A stretch of DNA of 64,000 nucleotides from a bacterium. GTDB lineage: Bacteria > Actinomycetota > Acidimicrobiia > Spongiisociales > Spongiisociaceae. Position numbers and translations under genes: made by a program. Each line of letters opens with the position of its first letter. Position 1 is the first letter of the stretch. Below, in pieces: positions 42,547 to 56,092 of this stretch. The DNA lies in contig JAPPFW010000007.1 in NCBI GenBank assembly GCA_028821575.1, positions 32,032 to 96,031 of the forward strand. Reading direction: 5' to 3'. The notes under the pieces were generated by a model. That model made no database searches, had not been told where the DNA came from, and was given only the letters and a program-made list of their open reading frames with translations.

Positions 42547-43959
42547 TCAGCCCACTGCGCCGGCTTCAGCCATGTTCAGCTCGATGAGCCGGTTCATCTC
42601 GACCGCGTACTCCATCGGTAGTTCCTTGACGATTGGCTCGATGAACCCCGCCACAACCATCGAGGTGGCCTCGTCTTCGGTGAGACCCCGGCTCATCAGG
42701 TAGAAGAGCTGTTCCTCCCCCACCTTGGAAACGGTGGCCTCATGGCCGATCTGGGTGTCCGCCTCCTCGATCTCCATGTACGGGTACGTATCCGAGCGGC
42801 TGGCGTCATCGAGGATGAGAGCGTCGCACCTGACGAAGGATTTGGCGTCCTCGGCGCCTGGCTCTACGCGGACCAAGCCCCGGTACCCGGCTCTGCCGCC
42901 ACCCTTGGATATGGACTTCGACAGGATGGTCGAGGTGGTGTTGGGAGCGGCGTGCACCATCTTGGCGCCCGTGTCCTGATGCTGGCCCGAGCCGGCGAAC
43001 GCGATCGACAGAACCTCGCCATGGGCCCCGGGTTCCATCAGCCACACAGCCGGGTACTTCATAGTCAGTTTGGAACCTAGGTTCCCGTCGACCCATTCCA
43101 TGGTGGCGTCGGCATAGGCGGCGGCCCGCTTCGTCACCAGGTTGTAGACGTTGTTCGACCAGTTCTGGATGGTGGTGTATCGGCATCGGCCCCCGCGCTT
43201 GACCACGATCTCGACCACCGCCGAATGGAGAGAGTCGGTCGTGTAGACCGGAGCGCTGCAACCTTCGACGTAGTGGCAGAAGGCGCCCTCGTCGACGATT
43301 ATGAGCGTCCGTTCGAACTGGCCCATGTTCTCGGAGTTGATCCGGAAGTAGGCCTGGAGCGGCTGGTCGACGTGGACCCCGGGGGGCACGTAGATGAAGG
43401 AACCACCTGACCAGACGGCCGAGTTGAGGGCGGCGAACTTGTTGTCGTTGGGGGGAATGACTGTTCCAAAATGCTCACGAACCAGGTCGGGATGGTCCCT
43501 CACCGCCGAGTCCATATCCATGAACAGGACGCCGAGGCTCTCCAGGTCCTCCCGGTTTCGGTGATAGACGACCTCCGACTCGTACTGGGCCGTAACCCCC
43601 GCCAGGAACTTGCGCTCCGCCTCGGGGATCCCCAACTTCTCGTAGGTGTCCTTGATGGATTCGGGCACCATGTCCCAATCCTTGGCCTGCTGCTCGGCAG
43701 GTTTGACGTAGTAGTAGATGTCGTCGAAGTCGATCTCGTCGAGGAGGCCGCCTCCACCCCAGGTGGGTATGGGACGCCTGAGGAAGCGACTGTACGCCTT
43801 GAGGCGGAACTTCAGCATCCATTCCGGCTCCCCCTTGATGAACGACATCTCCCGGATGATGTCCTCGGAGAGACCCTTCTCGGGTTTGAAGACGTAGTCG
43901 TCCTCCGGGTCACTCCAACCGAGTTTGTATGCGCCTAGGTCGATGTCAACTGTGGTCAT
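42547..43959 (-). CDS. sufB: Fe-S cluster assembly protein SufB
   Basis: Core scaffold of SufBCD, 470 residues. The C-terminal beta-helix carries the conserved [13 protein letters not shown] and the [18 protein letters not shown] block, with the assembly cysteine in [10 protein letters not shown]. It stands alone, separated from sufD by the UDG, DUF4015 and sigma genes. A -10-like TATGAT lies at 44034-44029, about 70 bases upstream of the ATG. Confidence 0.96.
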   Translation of the reverse strand: MTTVDIDLGAYKLGWSDPEDDYVFKPEKGLSEDIIREMSFIKGEPEWMLKFRLKAYSRFLRRPIPTWGGGGLLDEIDFDDIYYYVKPAEQQAKDWDMVPESIKDTYEKLGIPEAERKFLAGVTAQYESEVVYHRNREDLESLGVLFMDMDSAVRDHPDLVREHFGTVIPPNDNKFAALNSAVWSGGSFIYVPPGVHVDQPLQAYFRINSENMGQFERTLIIVDEGAFCHYVEGCSAPVYTTDSLHSAVVEIVVKRGGRCRYTTIQNWSNNVYNLVTKRAAAYADATMEWVDGNLGSKLTMKYPAVWLMEPGAHGEVLSIAFAGSGQHQDTGAKMVHAAPNTTSTILSKSISKGGGRAGYRGLVRVEPGAEDAKSFVRCDALILDDASRSDTYPYMEIEEADTQIGHEATVSKVGEEQLFYLMSRGLTEDEATSMVVAGFIEPIVKELPMEYAVEMNRLIELNMAEAGAVG

Positions 43960-44089
43960 GGGATGCTCCCACCATTACCTCTTCGAGCTGTCGGGATGAT
44001 CGGTCCGCAGCGGGGCTACTCATCCCCCATCATAGCTTTGCCGACGCTCAATCAGAGCAACAATTGACGCGCCGCCGGACGGATTGCTG

Positions 44090-45545
44090 TCACCGCCAAG
44101 GCATATCCGCCGGGGTGACCACGGCCGGCATCCTCGTGTCACCGATCAGGTAGCGGTTAACGGCCGCGGCACAACTGCGCCCCTCCGCTATCGCCCACAC
44201 GATGAGGGACTGGCCGCGGCCCATGTCACCGGCCACGAACACCCCATCGACATTCGTGGACCAGTTCCGGTCCCTTGCTACGGTGCCCCTGGACGTGAGC
44301 TCCACCCCCAGTTGTTCCAGCATGGGTGAGCGCTCCGGTCCGGTGAAGCCGAGCGCGAGCAGCACCAGGTCGGCTCTGAACTCCTGGTCGGTGCCGTCCT
44401 TGCGGTCGAAGTGCATGCGGCCGTCCCGGAAGGACAGATCGACGCGGTGGGTCTTGAGGGCTGCGACCCGTCCTCGACCGTCCCCAACGAACTCCTCGGT
44501 GTTGATGGCGAACTCGCGAGCCCCGCCTTCCTCGTGCGCTGATGAGACGCGGTGGATGAGTGGCCACGTCGGCCACGGCGTGGTGTCAGGCCGGTCATCG
44601 GGCGGGCGCGGCATGATCTCGAACTGGTAGACCGAGGCCGCGCCCTGCCGATGGACGGTTCCGAGGCAGTCGGCTCCGGTGTCGCCTCCACCGATGATGA
44701 TGACGCGCCTGCCGGACGCCGAGATCGGCGGCTCCTCCATGTCGCCGAACCGGACCCGGTTGGCCATGGGCAGGAACTCCATCGCCTGATGGATCCCGTC
44801 GAGATGCCTCCCAGGGATGGGCAGATCGCGCCACTGGGTTGCTCCCGCAGCCAGGACCACCGCGTCGAACTCGGCCACCAGCCGGTTGGCGGTCGGGTTG
44901 ACTCCCACGTCGGCGTCGACCACGAAGCGGGTGCCCTCCTCCTCCATCTGGGTCAGGCGGCGGTCGAGGAAACGCTTCTCCATTTTGAACTCGGGTATGC
45001 CGTAACGCAGCAATCCTCCGATGCGGTCATCCCGCTCGTACACGGTCACCCGGTGCCCCGCCCTGGTCAGCTGCTGGGCCGCGGCGAGACCCGCAGGGCC
45101 GGACCCGACCACGGCGACGGTCCTGCCGGTCACCGTGGTGGGCATCACCGGCGCCACCCAACCTTCCGCCCAGGCCCGCTCGATGATCTCCAACTCGACC
45201 TGCTTTATGGTGACCGGATCCGAGTTGATGCCGAGGACGCAGGCCGCCTCGCACGGCGCGGGACACAGTCGCCCGGTGAACTCGGGGAAGTTGTTGGTGG
45301 CGTGCAGGCGATCGATCGCCGCCCTCCAACTGTTGCCGTAGACGAGATCGTTCCAGTCGGGGATCAGGTTGCCGAGCGGGCATCCACCGTTGCAGAAGGG
45401 GATCCCGCAGTCCATGCATCTCGAGGCCTGGTCCCGTATGTCCTGGACAGGGAACTCCTTGTACACCTCTTGCCAGTCGTTGACCCGGGCGCCGACCGAG
45501 CGCCGGGACGGTGTCCGCCGTCCGTGCTTGAGGAACCCCTTTATG

Positions 45546-45553
<8 letters not shown>
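44090..45553 (-). CDS. gltD: Glutamate synthase small subunit (beta)
   Basis: NADPH-oxidising subunit that passes electrons to GltB. It has 487 residues. The N-terminal cysteine set for two 4Fe-4S clusters is visible ([26 protein letters not shown]). The FAD loop [17 protein letters not shown] and the NADPH loop [16 protein letters not shown] follow. It overlaps the gltB stop by 8 bases, forming the gltBD operon. Confidence 0.97.
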
Positions 45554-50123
<4,570 letters not shown>

Positions 50124-50274
50124 CTTCCCTTCCCCCCATCACCCACCTACCGAACCGTATCGTCCAGCCTGGTCGGGACGACCAACTGTGCGGTCGCCAG
50201 ATAAAGAACTCGATGATACACGCCGGACCGCAAGACTAGGCCCATTGCACTCGACGACCTGATAACTTCCCACG

Positions 50275-50733
50275 ATGCCAGTGATCGTGATCGGCGCCGA
50301 TACTCCGGTGGGGGAAGCCATCGTGGCGGCCGTGCTCCCGTCGGCCGCGGAGATGAGGGCCTTCGTTTCCGATGAACGGTCCGTAGACCATCTCAGGAGC
50401 CGGGGCGTGAAGGTGGCAGTAGGTGACATCTCCGACTTCTCCCATGTCGAAGCCGCGGCTCTGAACTGCTTCTGCGCGGTGGTTGTCGTCGACTCGGCCA
50501 CCGACGATCGGGAGAGGGCCTTCGCGGGCAGTCCGCACGAGATGATGGATGGATGGTGCCGGGCGGTCAGCGAAGCGGGAGTTCAGCGGACCATCTGGAT
50601 CAGCGCCGGGGACCCGCCCGTGCCCTTCCCGGCTCCGACACCCGAGGTAGCGACCGTCGCTGTCGCCGGTGACCTGGACCGTGCGGCGGCGGAAGTGGCC
50701 CTGCTGGAGGGCCTGCAAAGCCTTCCTACGTGA
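50275..50733 (+). CDS. Short NAD(P)-binding Rossmann-like protein
   Basis: 152 residues. The start MPVIVIGADTPVGEAIV is a Rossmann dinucleotide loop of the atypical short-chain dehydrogenase type. The later VQRTIWISAGD is in line with NAD(P)H-binding/NmrA-like proteins, but the length is about half of that family and the C-terminus lacks a substrate domain. Its end overlaps the convergent aminotransferase stop by 8 bases. May be a minimal form or a truncated gene. Confidence 0.7.
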   Translation: MPVIVIGADTPVGEAIVAAVLPSAAEMRAFVSDERSVDHLRSRGVKVAVGDISDFSHVEAAALNCFCAVVVVDSATDDRERAFAGSPHEMMDGWCRAVSEAGVQRTIWISAGDPPVPFPAPTPEVATVAVAGDLDRAAAEVALLEGLQSLPT

Positions 50734-51850
50734 TCCTTTTTCGAGCCCTCAATACTTCGCCCAGAGACCGGGGAGCGTCCCCGTGGGTGGTGGCATACGG
50801 GGCGACACGTAGCAGGCCGTCTCGCTCCGTCACGGCGAACCCATCGGCGGTGAGTCGCCGGTAGGTCTCAGCAGATGGCTCCCCGGCGGGCCGGAAGCTC
50901 ACGATGCCGCTCCGCTCCGAGTCCGACCGCCTGGGGCAAACCAGTTCCGCACCGGCGCGTCGAGCCTCCTCCTCGACTGCCCGGGATCTGGCGATCACTC
51001 GTGCTTCCACTTCCTCCATGGAAGCCGCCCCGAGCGCCTCCAGCGATCCTCGCAAGGCCGCTACGGACGTGAAAGGGGGACTGCCGATCGCGAAGCGCCG
51101 GGAACTCTCGATAGGGGCGTGCGGGATCGGTGTCCCGGTGTCGAACGGATCGACCACACCCGGCCAACCCACCAAAGTCGGGGACAGCCGCTCCAGAGCA
51201 CGATCGGACACGGCCATCAACCCGACGCCGCCGCCGGCGCGCAGCCACTTGTGGCCCCCCGAAACCACGACGTCGGCCACCTCCATCGAGAACCGCACCG
51301 CGCCCAGCGCCTGGACGGCATCCACGACCACCAGCGCCTCCCCGGCCGCCTCACGGATGGCCTCGAGATCGCACCGGTAACCGGTCCGGTAGTCGACATG
51401 GCTCACGGTGACGGCCACCGTCGAGCCGTCCACCGCTCGCGCAACCAGGTCGGCCGTCAAACGCCCCCCTGGCACTTCGATCATTCTCGGCTCGATGCGG
51501 CCCGAATCTCCCGCCCTCACCCATGGGTAGAGGTTGGCGGCGAACTCGGTCTCCGGCACTACCACCGACCCGGGCGGCAGGCCGAAGGCCACCGAGAACA
51601 GCCCGGTCGACGTGTTGGGGATGATCGCGACCCGTTCCGGTGAGGTTCCGATGAGTTCCGCCGCCAGCCGCGAGGCCGTCTCGATCTCTCCCATCACCAG
51701 GGGGATCAGCTTTCCTTCCCTTCCCGACATCGCTTCGGACAGCTCCGACAGACGCCTCCGGGCGGGTATAGACATGGCGCCTATGGCGGCGAAGTCCATG
51801 AAGCCGAAGGGCTCGTCGTACTGGTTGAGGAATGATCGAGGCAGGGACAC
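50726..51850 (-). CDS. Class V aminotransferase / cysteine-desulfurase-fold protein
   Basis: 374 residues from GTG 51850; ATG 51799 is an alternative but would cut the N-terminal strand. PLP lysine in SGGHKWLRAGGG, PLP-ring block NTSTGLFSVAFGLPPG and Asp in VVVDAVQALGAV are present. No cysteine is found in the usual desulfurase loop, so an aminotransferase or lyase role is more likely than sulfur donation. Faces the FAD oxidoreductase gene divergently, 110 bases apart, which hints at a shared catabolic pathway. Confidence 0.85.
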   Translation of the reverse strand: MSLPRSFLNQYDEPFGFMDFAAIGAMSIPARRRLSELSEAMSGREGKLIPLVMGEIETASRLAAELIGTSPERVAIIPNTSTGLFSVAFGLPPGSVVVPETEFAANLYPWVRAGDSGRIEPRMIEVPGGRLTADLVARAVDGSTVAVTVSHVDYRTGYRCDLEAIREAAGEALVVVDAVQALGAVRFSMEVADVVVSGGHKWLRAGGGVGLMAVSDRALERLSPTLVGWPGVVDPFDTGTPIPHAPIESSRRFAIGSPPFTSVAALRGSLEALGAASMEEVEARVIARSRAVEEEARRAGAELVCPRRSDSERSGIVSFRPAGEPSAETYRRLTADGFAVTERDGLLRVAPYATTHGDAPRSLGEVLRARKRIT

Positions 51851-51960
51851 AGGAGCCACGAGCCTACTCCACGAGGCGTGCAAGGGTTTGCGGGCTGGGG
51901 TACCGTTTGCGGCCGGCGCCGGCGAGCGCCTGTCAGCGCATCCACGGATCCGGAGCGGAC

Positions 51961-53070
51961 ATGGCAGAACTCCCTTCCTCCGCCGCGGTGGTGGTCATAG
52001 GCGGGGGCGTCATGGGCGCTTCCACGGCGTACCACCTCGCGACGGCGGGGGTTGAAGTGGCAGTGCTGGAGCGGGACACCATCGGTTCCGGTTCCACCGG
52101 TAAGTCCGCCGGTGGTTTCAGGGCCCAGTTCGCGGACGAGTTGAACGTCAGGATGGCCGTCGAGAACATCCGGCGGCTCGAGAGGTTCGAATCGGACTTC
52201 GGAATCGACATCGATCTGAAGCAATTCGGCTACCTGTTCCTGCTTCGCGAGTCCGAGGTCGAGTCCTTCCGCCGTGCTGTCGCTCTCCAGCGGTCGCTCG
52301 GAGTTCCGTCCGAACTCATCACGCCCGAGGACGCGCTCGCCATGGTGCCCGGAATCCGCATTCACGACCTGGCCGCGGCCACGTTCTGCCCGTGGGATGG
52401 TTCCTGCACGCCCGAATCCGTTGCGCTCGGCTATGCAATGGCCGCCTCCCGCGCCGGCGCGTCGGTCGTCCAGGGCTGCGAGGTGACGGGGATCGCTGTC
52501 ACCGGCGACCGGATCAGGGGGGTGACCACCACGAACGGGTTCGTATCCGCGTCCCAGGTGGTCCTGACCGCCGGGGTGTGGAGCCCCGAGCTGGCAACTC
52601 CCCTGGGTTTCTGCATGCCCGTGCGGGCGGTCAAGCGTTACATCTGGTTGACGAGGGGGTCGGACCCCTTCCCTCGCCGGTTGCCGCTGGTCATCGACTT
52701 TGCCACCGGTTTCTACTTCCATCGGGAGGCGAAGGGACTGGCCATGGGAGGGCGTGCGCAGGCGATCGAGGACCTGGCGCCGGAGGTCATCAACCGGGCG
52801 CCGGCTCTGATCGAGATGGAGATAACCCACAGCTGGTGGGGGTACTACGCGGTCACGCCGGACAACAATGCGATCATCGGGACCCATCCGGGCATGGAAG
52901 GCCTCCACTACGCCACCGGTTTCAGTGGTCACGGATTCCAGCAGGGACCGGTGGTCGGCGAGTACTTGGCCGAGTTGGTCATCGGAGGGGAGCCCACCTT
53001 CGACCTGTCGCCGTTCGACATGCGCCGGTTCGAGACCGGGTCCGTCCTCCCGGAGACCGCGGTGATCTGA
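51961..53070 (+). CDS. FAD-dependent amino-acid oxidoreductase (DAO family)
   Basis: 369 residues, starting ATG after a GGAG box. The N-terminal FAD loop VVVIGGGVMGASTAYHLA is diagnostic, and the C-terminal GLHYATGFSGHGFQQGP is the conserved FAD-contact block of sarcosine-oxidase-beta/glycine-oxidase-like DAO proteins. It overlaps the aconitase X large subunit by one base. With AcnX next to it, a role in proline/hydroxyproline derivative oxidation is plausible but only inferred from context. Confidence 0.88.
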   Translation: MAELPSSAAVVVIGGGVMGASTAYHLATAGVEVAVLERDTIGSGSTGKSAGGFRAQFADELNVRMAVENIRRLERFESDFGIDIDLKQFGYLFLLRESEVESFRRAVALQRSLGVPSELITPEDALAMVPGIRIHDLAAATFCPWDGSCTPESVALGYAMAASRAGASVVQGCEVTGIAVTGDRIRGVTTTNGFVSASQVVLTAGVWSPELATPLGFCMPVRAVKRYIWLTRGSDPFPRRLPLVIDFATGFYFHREAKGLAMGGRAQAIEDLAPEVINRAPALIEMEITHSWWGYYAVTPDNNAIIGTHPGMEGLHYATGFSGHGFQQGPVVGEYLAELVIGGEPTFDLSPFDMRRFETGSVLPETAVI

Positions 53071-54317
53071 TGGCGCGTCCGGTTCTCGACGCAGAGGACG
53101 TAGCCATGCTGAACGGCGAGCGCGGGGCTGCAGAAGCCATGGCGATGCGGCTCCTGGTCGGGCTCGGCGGGGCGACCGGCGCCCGCCGCATGATCGACAT
53201 CTCCAGCGCCCACGTCGACGGGACGCTCTACCTAGGCGAGGCCAGCCTCGAATTCGCGACCCGACTCCGGGATCTGGGTGGAAGGGTGAGGGTGCCCACC
53301 ACGCTCAACGTGTCCTCCCTGGACCTGCTCCACCCGGACCTGTTCCTGGGAGATGACACCACCAGGCGGGCGGCGCTGGCGACCATGCAGGCCTACGTCG
53401 ACATGGGTGGGCGGGCCACCTGGACCTGCGCTCCCTACCAGCTTCCGGAGCGGCCGGAACTCGGCGACCGCGTCGCGTGGGGAGAGTCGAACGCGGTCGT
53501 ATTCGCCAACTCGGTTCTCGGCGCGCGTACGCCTCGCTTCGGGGACTTCGTCGACATCGCCGCGGCGCTGACCGGGCGCGCTCCGGAAATGGGGCTGTAC
53601 CTGGACGAGAACCGCCGTGCCGGAGTTCTCTTCGACGTGTCCCGTGTCCCTCGTCGCGCCCTCGCCACTGACGAGTTGTTCGCGGTGCTCGGGATCATGG
53701 TCGGGGCGGCCGCCGGGATGACGGTCCCTGTCATCACCGGACTCGAGTCGGCGACCGAGGATCAGATGAAGGTGCTGGGCGCGGCGGCCGCCTCCTCGGG
53801 GACAGTGGGTCTGATCCATGTGGTCGGGGTGACGCCGGAAGCGCGTACTCTCGCCGAGGCCACCGCAGGGCGGGAACCGGCCAGAGTGAATGTGACTCCT
53901 GCGGCGCTCGACGCGGCGTATTCCGGACTCACCAGCACCACGAGTGGCGCCCTCCGGACTGTGAACCTGGGTACGCCGCACTACTCATCCGACCAGATCG
54001 CCCGGTTGAGCCGCCTGCTCGACGGACGGCCGGTACACGACCGGGTTACCTTCTACGTGAACACGGGCCGCGATGTGCTGGGTTCGGCCTCCGGCATAGG
54101 CGACCTGGAAGGGCTCGGTGTGGTGTTCGTCGTGGACACCTGCACCTACGTGACACCCATAATCCGGGATCTGAGCGGCGTTGCAATGACCGACTCCGCC
54201 AAGTGGGCCTACTACGCCCCGGGCAACCTCGGCCTGGACGTGGTGTTCGGTTCGACCGCGGACTGCGTGGAATCGGCCGTGGCGGGCCGTGTCATGAGGG
54301 GAAGCACACCGTGGTGA
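53070..54317 (+). CDS. Aconitase X, large (catalytic) subunit
   Basis: 415 residues of the AcnX (DUF521) family, Fe-S hydrolyases related to aconitase. Bacterial AcnX enzymes studied so far act as cis-3-hydroxy-L-proline dehydratases. The N-terminal SAHVDGTLYLGEASLEFA, the middle CAPYQ and GESNAVVFANSVLGART blocks and a late VVDTCTYVTPIIRD (candidate cluster cysteine) are typical. ATG shares a base with the upstream stop (TGATG). The small subunit follows by a 4-base overlap, so this is a split (type II) form. Confidence 0.87.
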   Translation: MARPVLDAEDVAMLNGERGAAEAMAMRLLVGLGGATGARRMIDISSAHVDGTLYLGEASLEFATRLRDLGGRVRVPTTLNVSSLDLLHPDLFLGDDTTRRAALATMQAYVDMGGRATWTCAPYQLPERPELGDRVAWGESNAVVFANSVLGARTPRFGDFVDIAAALTGRAPEMGLYLDENRRAGVLFDVSRVPRRALATDELFAVLGIMVGAAAGMTVPVITGLESATEDQMKVLGAAAASSGTVGLIHVVGVTPEARTLAEATAGREPARVNVTPAALDAAYSGLTSTTSGALRTVNLGTPHYSSDQIARLSRLLDGRPVHDRVTFYVNTGRDVLGSASGIGDLEGLGVVFVVDTCTYVTPIIRDLSGVAMTDSAKWAYYAPGNLGLDVVFGSTADCVESAVAGRVMRGSTPW

Positions 54318-54727
54318 GAATCCTCCCGGGCAAACCCGTGATTGCGGCCACAGCCGAGGGAGTCTCCCTGGTTCTGCACGAGCCGCTCAGCTGGTGGGGA
54401 GGAATCGACTCGACGACCGGCGCGGTGATCGACAGGCACCATCCCCAGTACGGGGCGGAGACGGCAGGTCGGATCTTGATCCTTCCCCACGGGCGGGGGT
54501 CCTCGGGAGGTTCTGCAGTGCTCGCCGAGTCGATCCGGGCCGGAACGGGCCCCGCCGGACTGGTGCTCCGGGCCGTCGATCCGATACTCGTCGTGGGACT
54601 ACTCGCGGCCGCGGAACTGTACCCAGATCGCCCATGCCCGTTGGTGGTGGTACCGGACGGGTACGAGAGCCTCGCCAGCGGATCCCCCACTCGCATACGA
54701 ACCGACGGCACAGTTGAGCAGTATTAA
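54314..54727 (+). CDS. Aconitase X, small (swivel) subunit
   Basis: 137 residues of the DUF126 swivel domain. LPHGRGSSGGSAVLAE carries the conserved Ser-rich active-site loop, and the N-terminal PLSWWGGIDSTTGAVIDRHHP block is characteristic. GTG 54314 overlaps the large-subunit stop (GTGA); the GTG one codon earlier is equally possible. Forms one operon with the FAD oxidoreductase and large subunit. Confidence 0.87.
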   Translation: MRILPGKPVIAATAEGVSLVLHEPLSWWGGIDSTTGAVIDRHHPQYGAETAGRILILPHGRGSSGGSAVLAESIRAGTGPAGLVLRAVDPILVVGLLAAAELYPDRPCPLVVVPDGYESLASGSPTRIRTDGTVEQY

Positions 54728-54767
54728 TAGTTTGTAGGTGTTAGTTGTCCCAACACCCGACACCCGA

Positions 54768-55400
54768 CTAGCCACTTCCCAGCCGGGCCTCCACCAATTC
54801 GTTCACCGACTCGAGCGCGGTTATGGCCAGTTCGATGCGCCGCGTGGGGTCGCCGGACTCAAGGATCATCTGGCGGTCGAGATCCGGTACCGGCAGCAGA
54901 TCGACAGCACGGTAGGCCGCGGCCAGTGTGTCGGCGGGCAAGGGATCGATGTTCCTGGTCTCTGCGCCCATCTCGGAGAACAGCGCCAGCCCTCGCTGGA
55001 ACTCGTGTTGGAGACGCTGGTGGAGGCGGCTCCCGGAGCCGTCGTAGGGCAGATCGGGCAGGTACCGGACCCGAGCCTGGGGATACGGCGCATCTTCCAG
55101 CCACTCATCGACCCTGATGCGTGAGTTGCCGCGAGCGATCACGATGAGATGACCATTGCCGAGCAAGGCCACCTGGGTCATCGACACCGAGACACCCACA
55201 TCGAAGCGGGTGTCCCCGCCCCCGACCTCGCTTCCCCTTTCGATCAGCACCACCCCGAATCCGATCTCTCGGCGGACGCAGAGTTCGATCATCTCCACGT
55301 AACGCGGCTCGAAGACCCGCACCTTGAGAAGCGCTCCCGGGAACGTCCCCCGGCTTAGGGGGAACATGGGGAGCCACTCCGCCCCGGCAGGCTCAGGCAT
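54768..55400 (-). CDS. LON substrate-binding-domain protein
   Basis: 210 residues that match the N-terminal domain of Lon protease alone: LPMFPLSRGTFPGALLKVRVFEPRY and the FGVVLIERGSEVGGG segment, without the AAA+ and protease domains. Such stand-alone PUA-like LON proteins are widespread and of unknown role. Convergent with the AcnX small subunit. Overlaps the start of the downstream-strand neighbour's stop by 8 bases. Confidence 0.85.
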   Translation of the reverse strand: MPEPAGAEWLPMFPLSRGTFPGALLKVRVFEPRYVEMIELCVRREIGFGVVLIERGSEVGGGDTRFDVGVSVSMTQVALLGNGHLIVIARGNSRIRVDEWLEDAPYPQARVRYLPDLPYDGSGSRLHQRLQHEFQRGLALFSEMGAETRNIDPLPADTLAAAYRAVDLLPVPDLDRQMILESGDPTRRIELAITALESVNELVEARLGSG

Positions 55401-55884
55401 CGCCGGGAGGAACGGGGCCGGGGGCGGGCCGGCGGGGCCGCGCTGACCGCTTGTCCACCCGGAACCGGATCCGGGCTACCTCGGTGGAACCCACGAAGAT
55501 GGGGAACGCGTATCCTCCCGGCTTCGGAAACAGCAGGTTGTTGAAGGTGAAGGCCCGCGTGAGACCCGTGTCGCTCCCGGCAGGTCGGCCCAGGCGACGT
55601 GTGACCTTGATCTTTTGCGAGAACCGTTTGCCACCGAACAAGCTCTTGCCGTCCTCATCGACGAGGTCGACCGACAGGGTGAACTCCTCGATCTGCGACC
55701 ACGGCACGCGGATCCTTATGCCGATACCCATGGACGGGTGCCGGGCGGGAAAGGAGCCCACCCACAGCATGTCCCAACCACCGCCCAGGACGTACAGCTT
55801 GCCACCCACCGCCTGGACGGCGTCCGCTACGATGGCGAACTCGATCCTGGGCGTGGGATCGAGCGAGGTCTCGAATGAGTCCAT
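55393..55884 (-). CDS. Conserved hypothetical protein (DUF6941-like)
   Basis: 163 residues. Begins MDSFETSLDPTPRIEFAIVADAVQAVGGKLYVLGGGWD, which resembles small actinobacterial proteins of the DUF6941 type, beta-rich and soluble. The tail is Pro/Arg-rich. No function can be assigned. The end overlaps the LON-domain gene by 8 bases, so both are likely in one transcript. Confidence 0.7.
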   Translation of the reverse strand: MDSFETSLDPTPRIEFAIVADAVQAVGGKLYVLGGGWDMLWVGSFPARHPSMGIGIRIRVPWSQIEEFTLSVDLVDEDGKSLFGGKRFSQKIKVTRRLGRPAGSDTGLTRAFTFNNLLFPKPGGYAFPIFVGSTEVARIRFRVDKRSARPRRPAPGPVPPGDA

Positions 55885-55962
55885 CCCCCAACTCTAGGAG
55901 GGTTCACGCTCGGTTTCCGGCCCGCGTTCCCACCTCCTGGGAGGCCAAATCCATCTAGGATT

Positions 55963-56000
55963 GCTATGGTTTTCATTCACGATGGCTATGGTTTCCTTTC
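55963..56000 (+). promoter_or_regulatory. Direct repeats upstream of the ABC transporter operon
   Basis: GCTATGGTTTTCATTC (55963-55978) and GCTATGGTTTCCTTTC (55985-56000) agree at 14 of 16 positions and start 22 bases apart, two DNA turns. They lie about 95 bases before the substrate-binding-protein start, a typical place for a regulator binding as a dimer on direct repeats. The regulator is unknown. Confidence 0.5.
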
Positions 56001-56092
56001 GCGGGTGGGCCGGGTCTCAAGTGGCCATTCGTGTCCGACATATGCCCTCCCGCCCAGGGGAACGCATTTAGAAAGCCCGAGAGGAGGAATCA

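Noticed and set aside
55895..55905. CTAGGAGGGTT near the hypothetical gene, resembling an end of the inverted-repeat element
   Set aside because: No matching right end or internal shared segment nearby; most likely chance.
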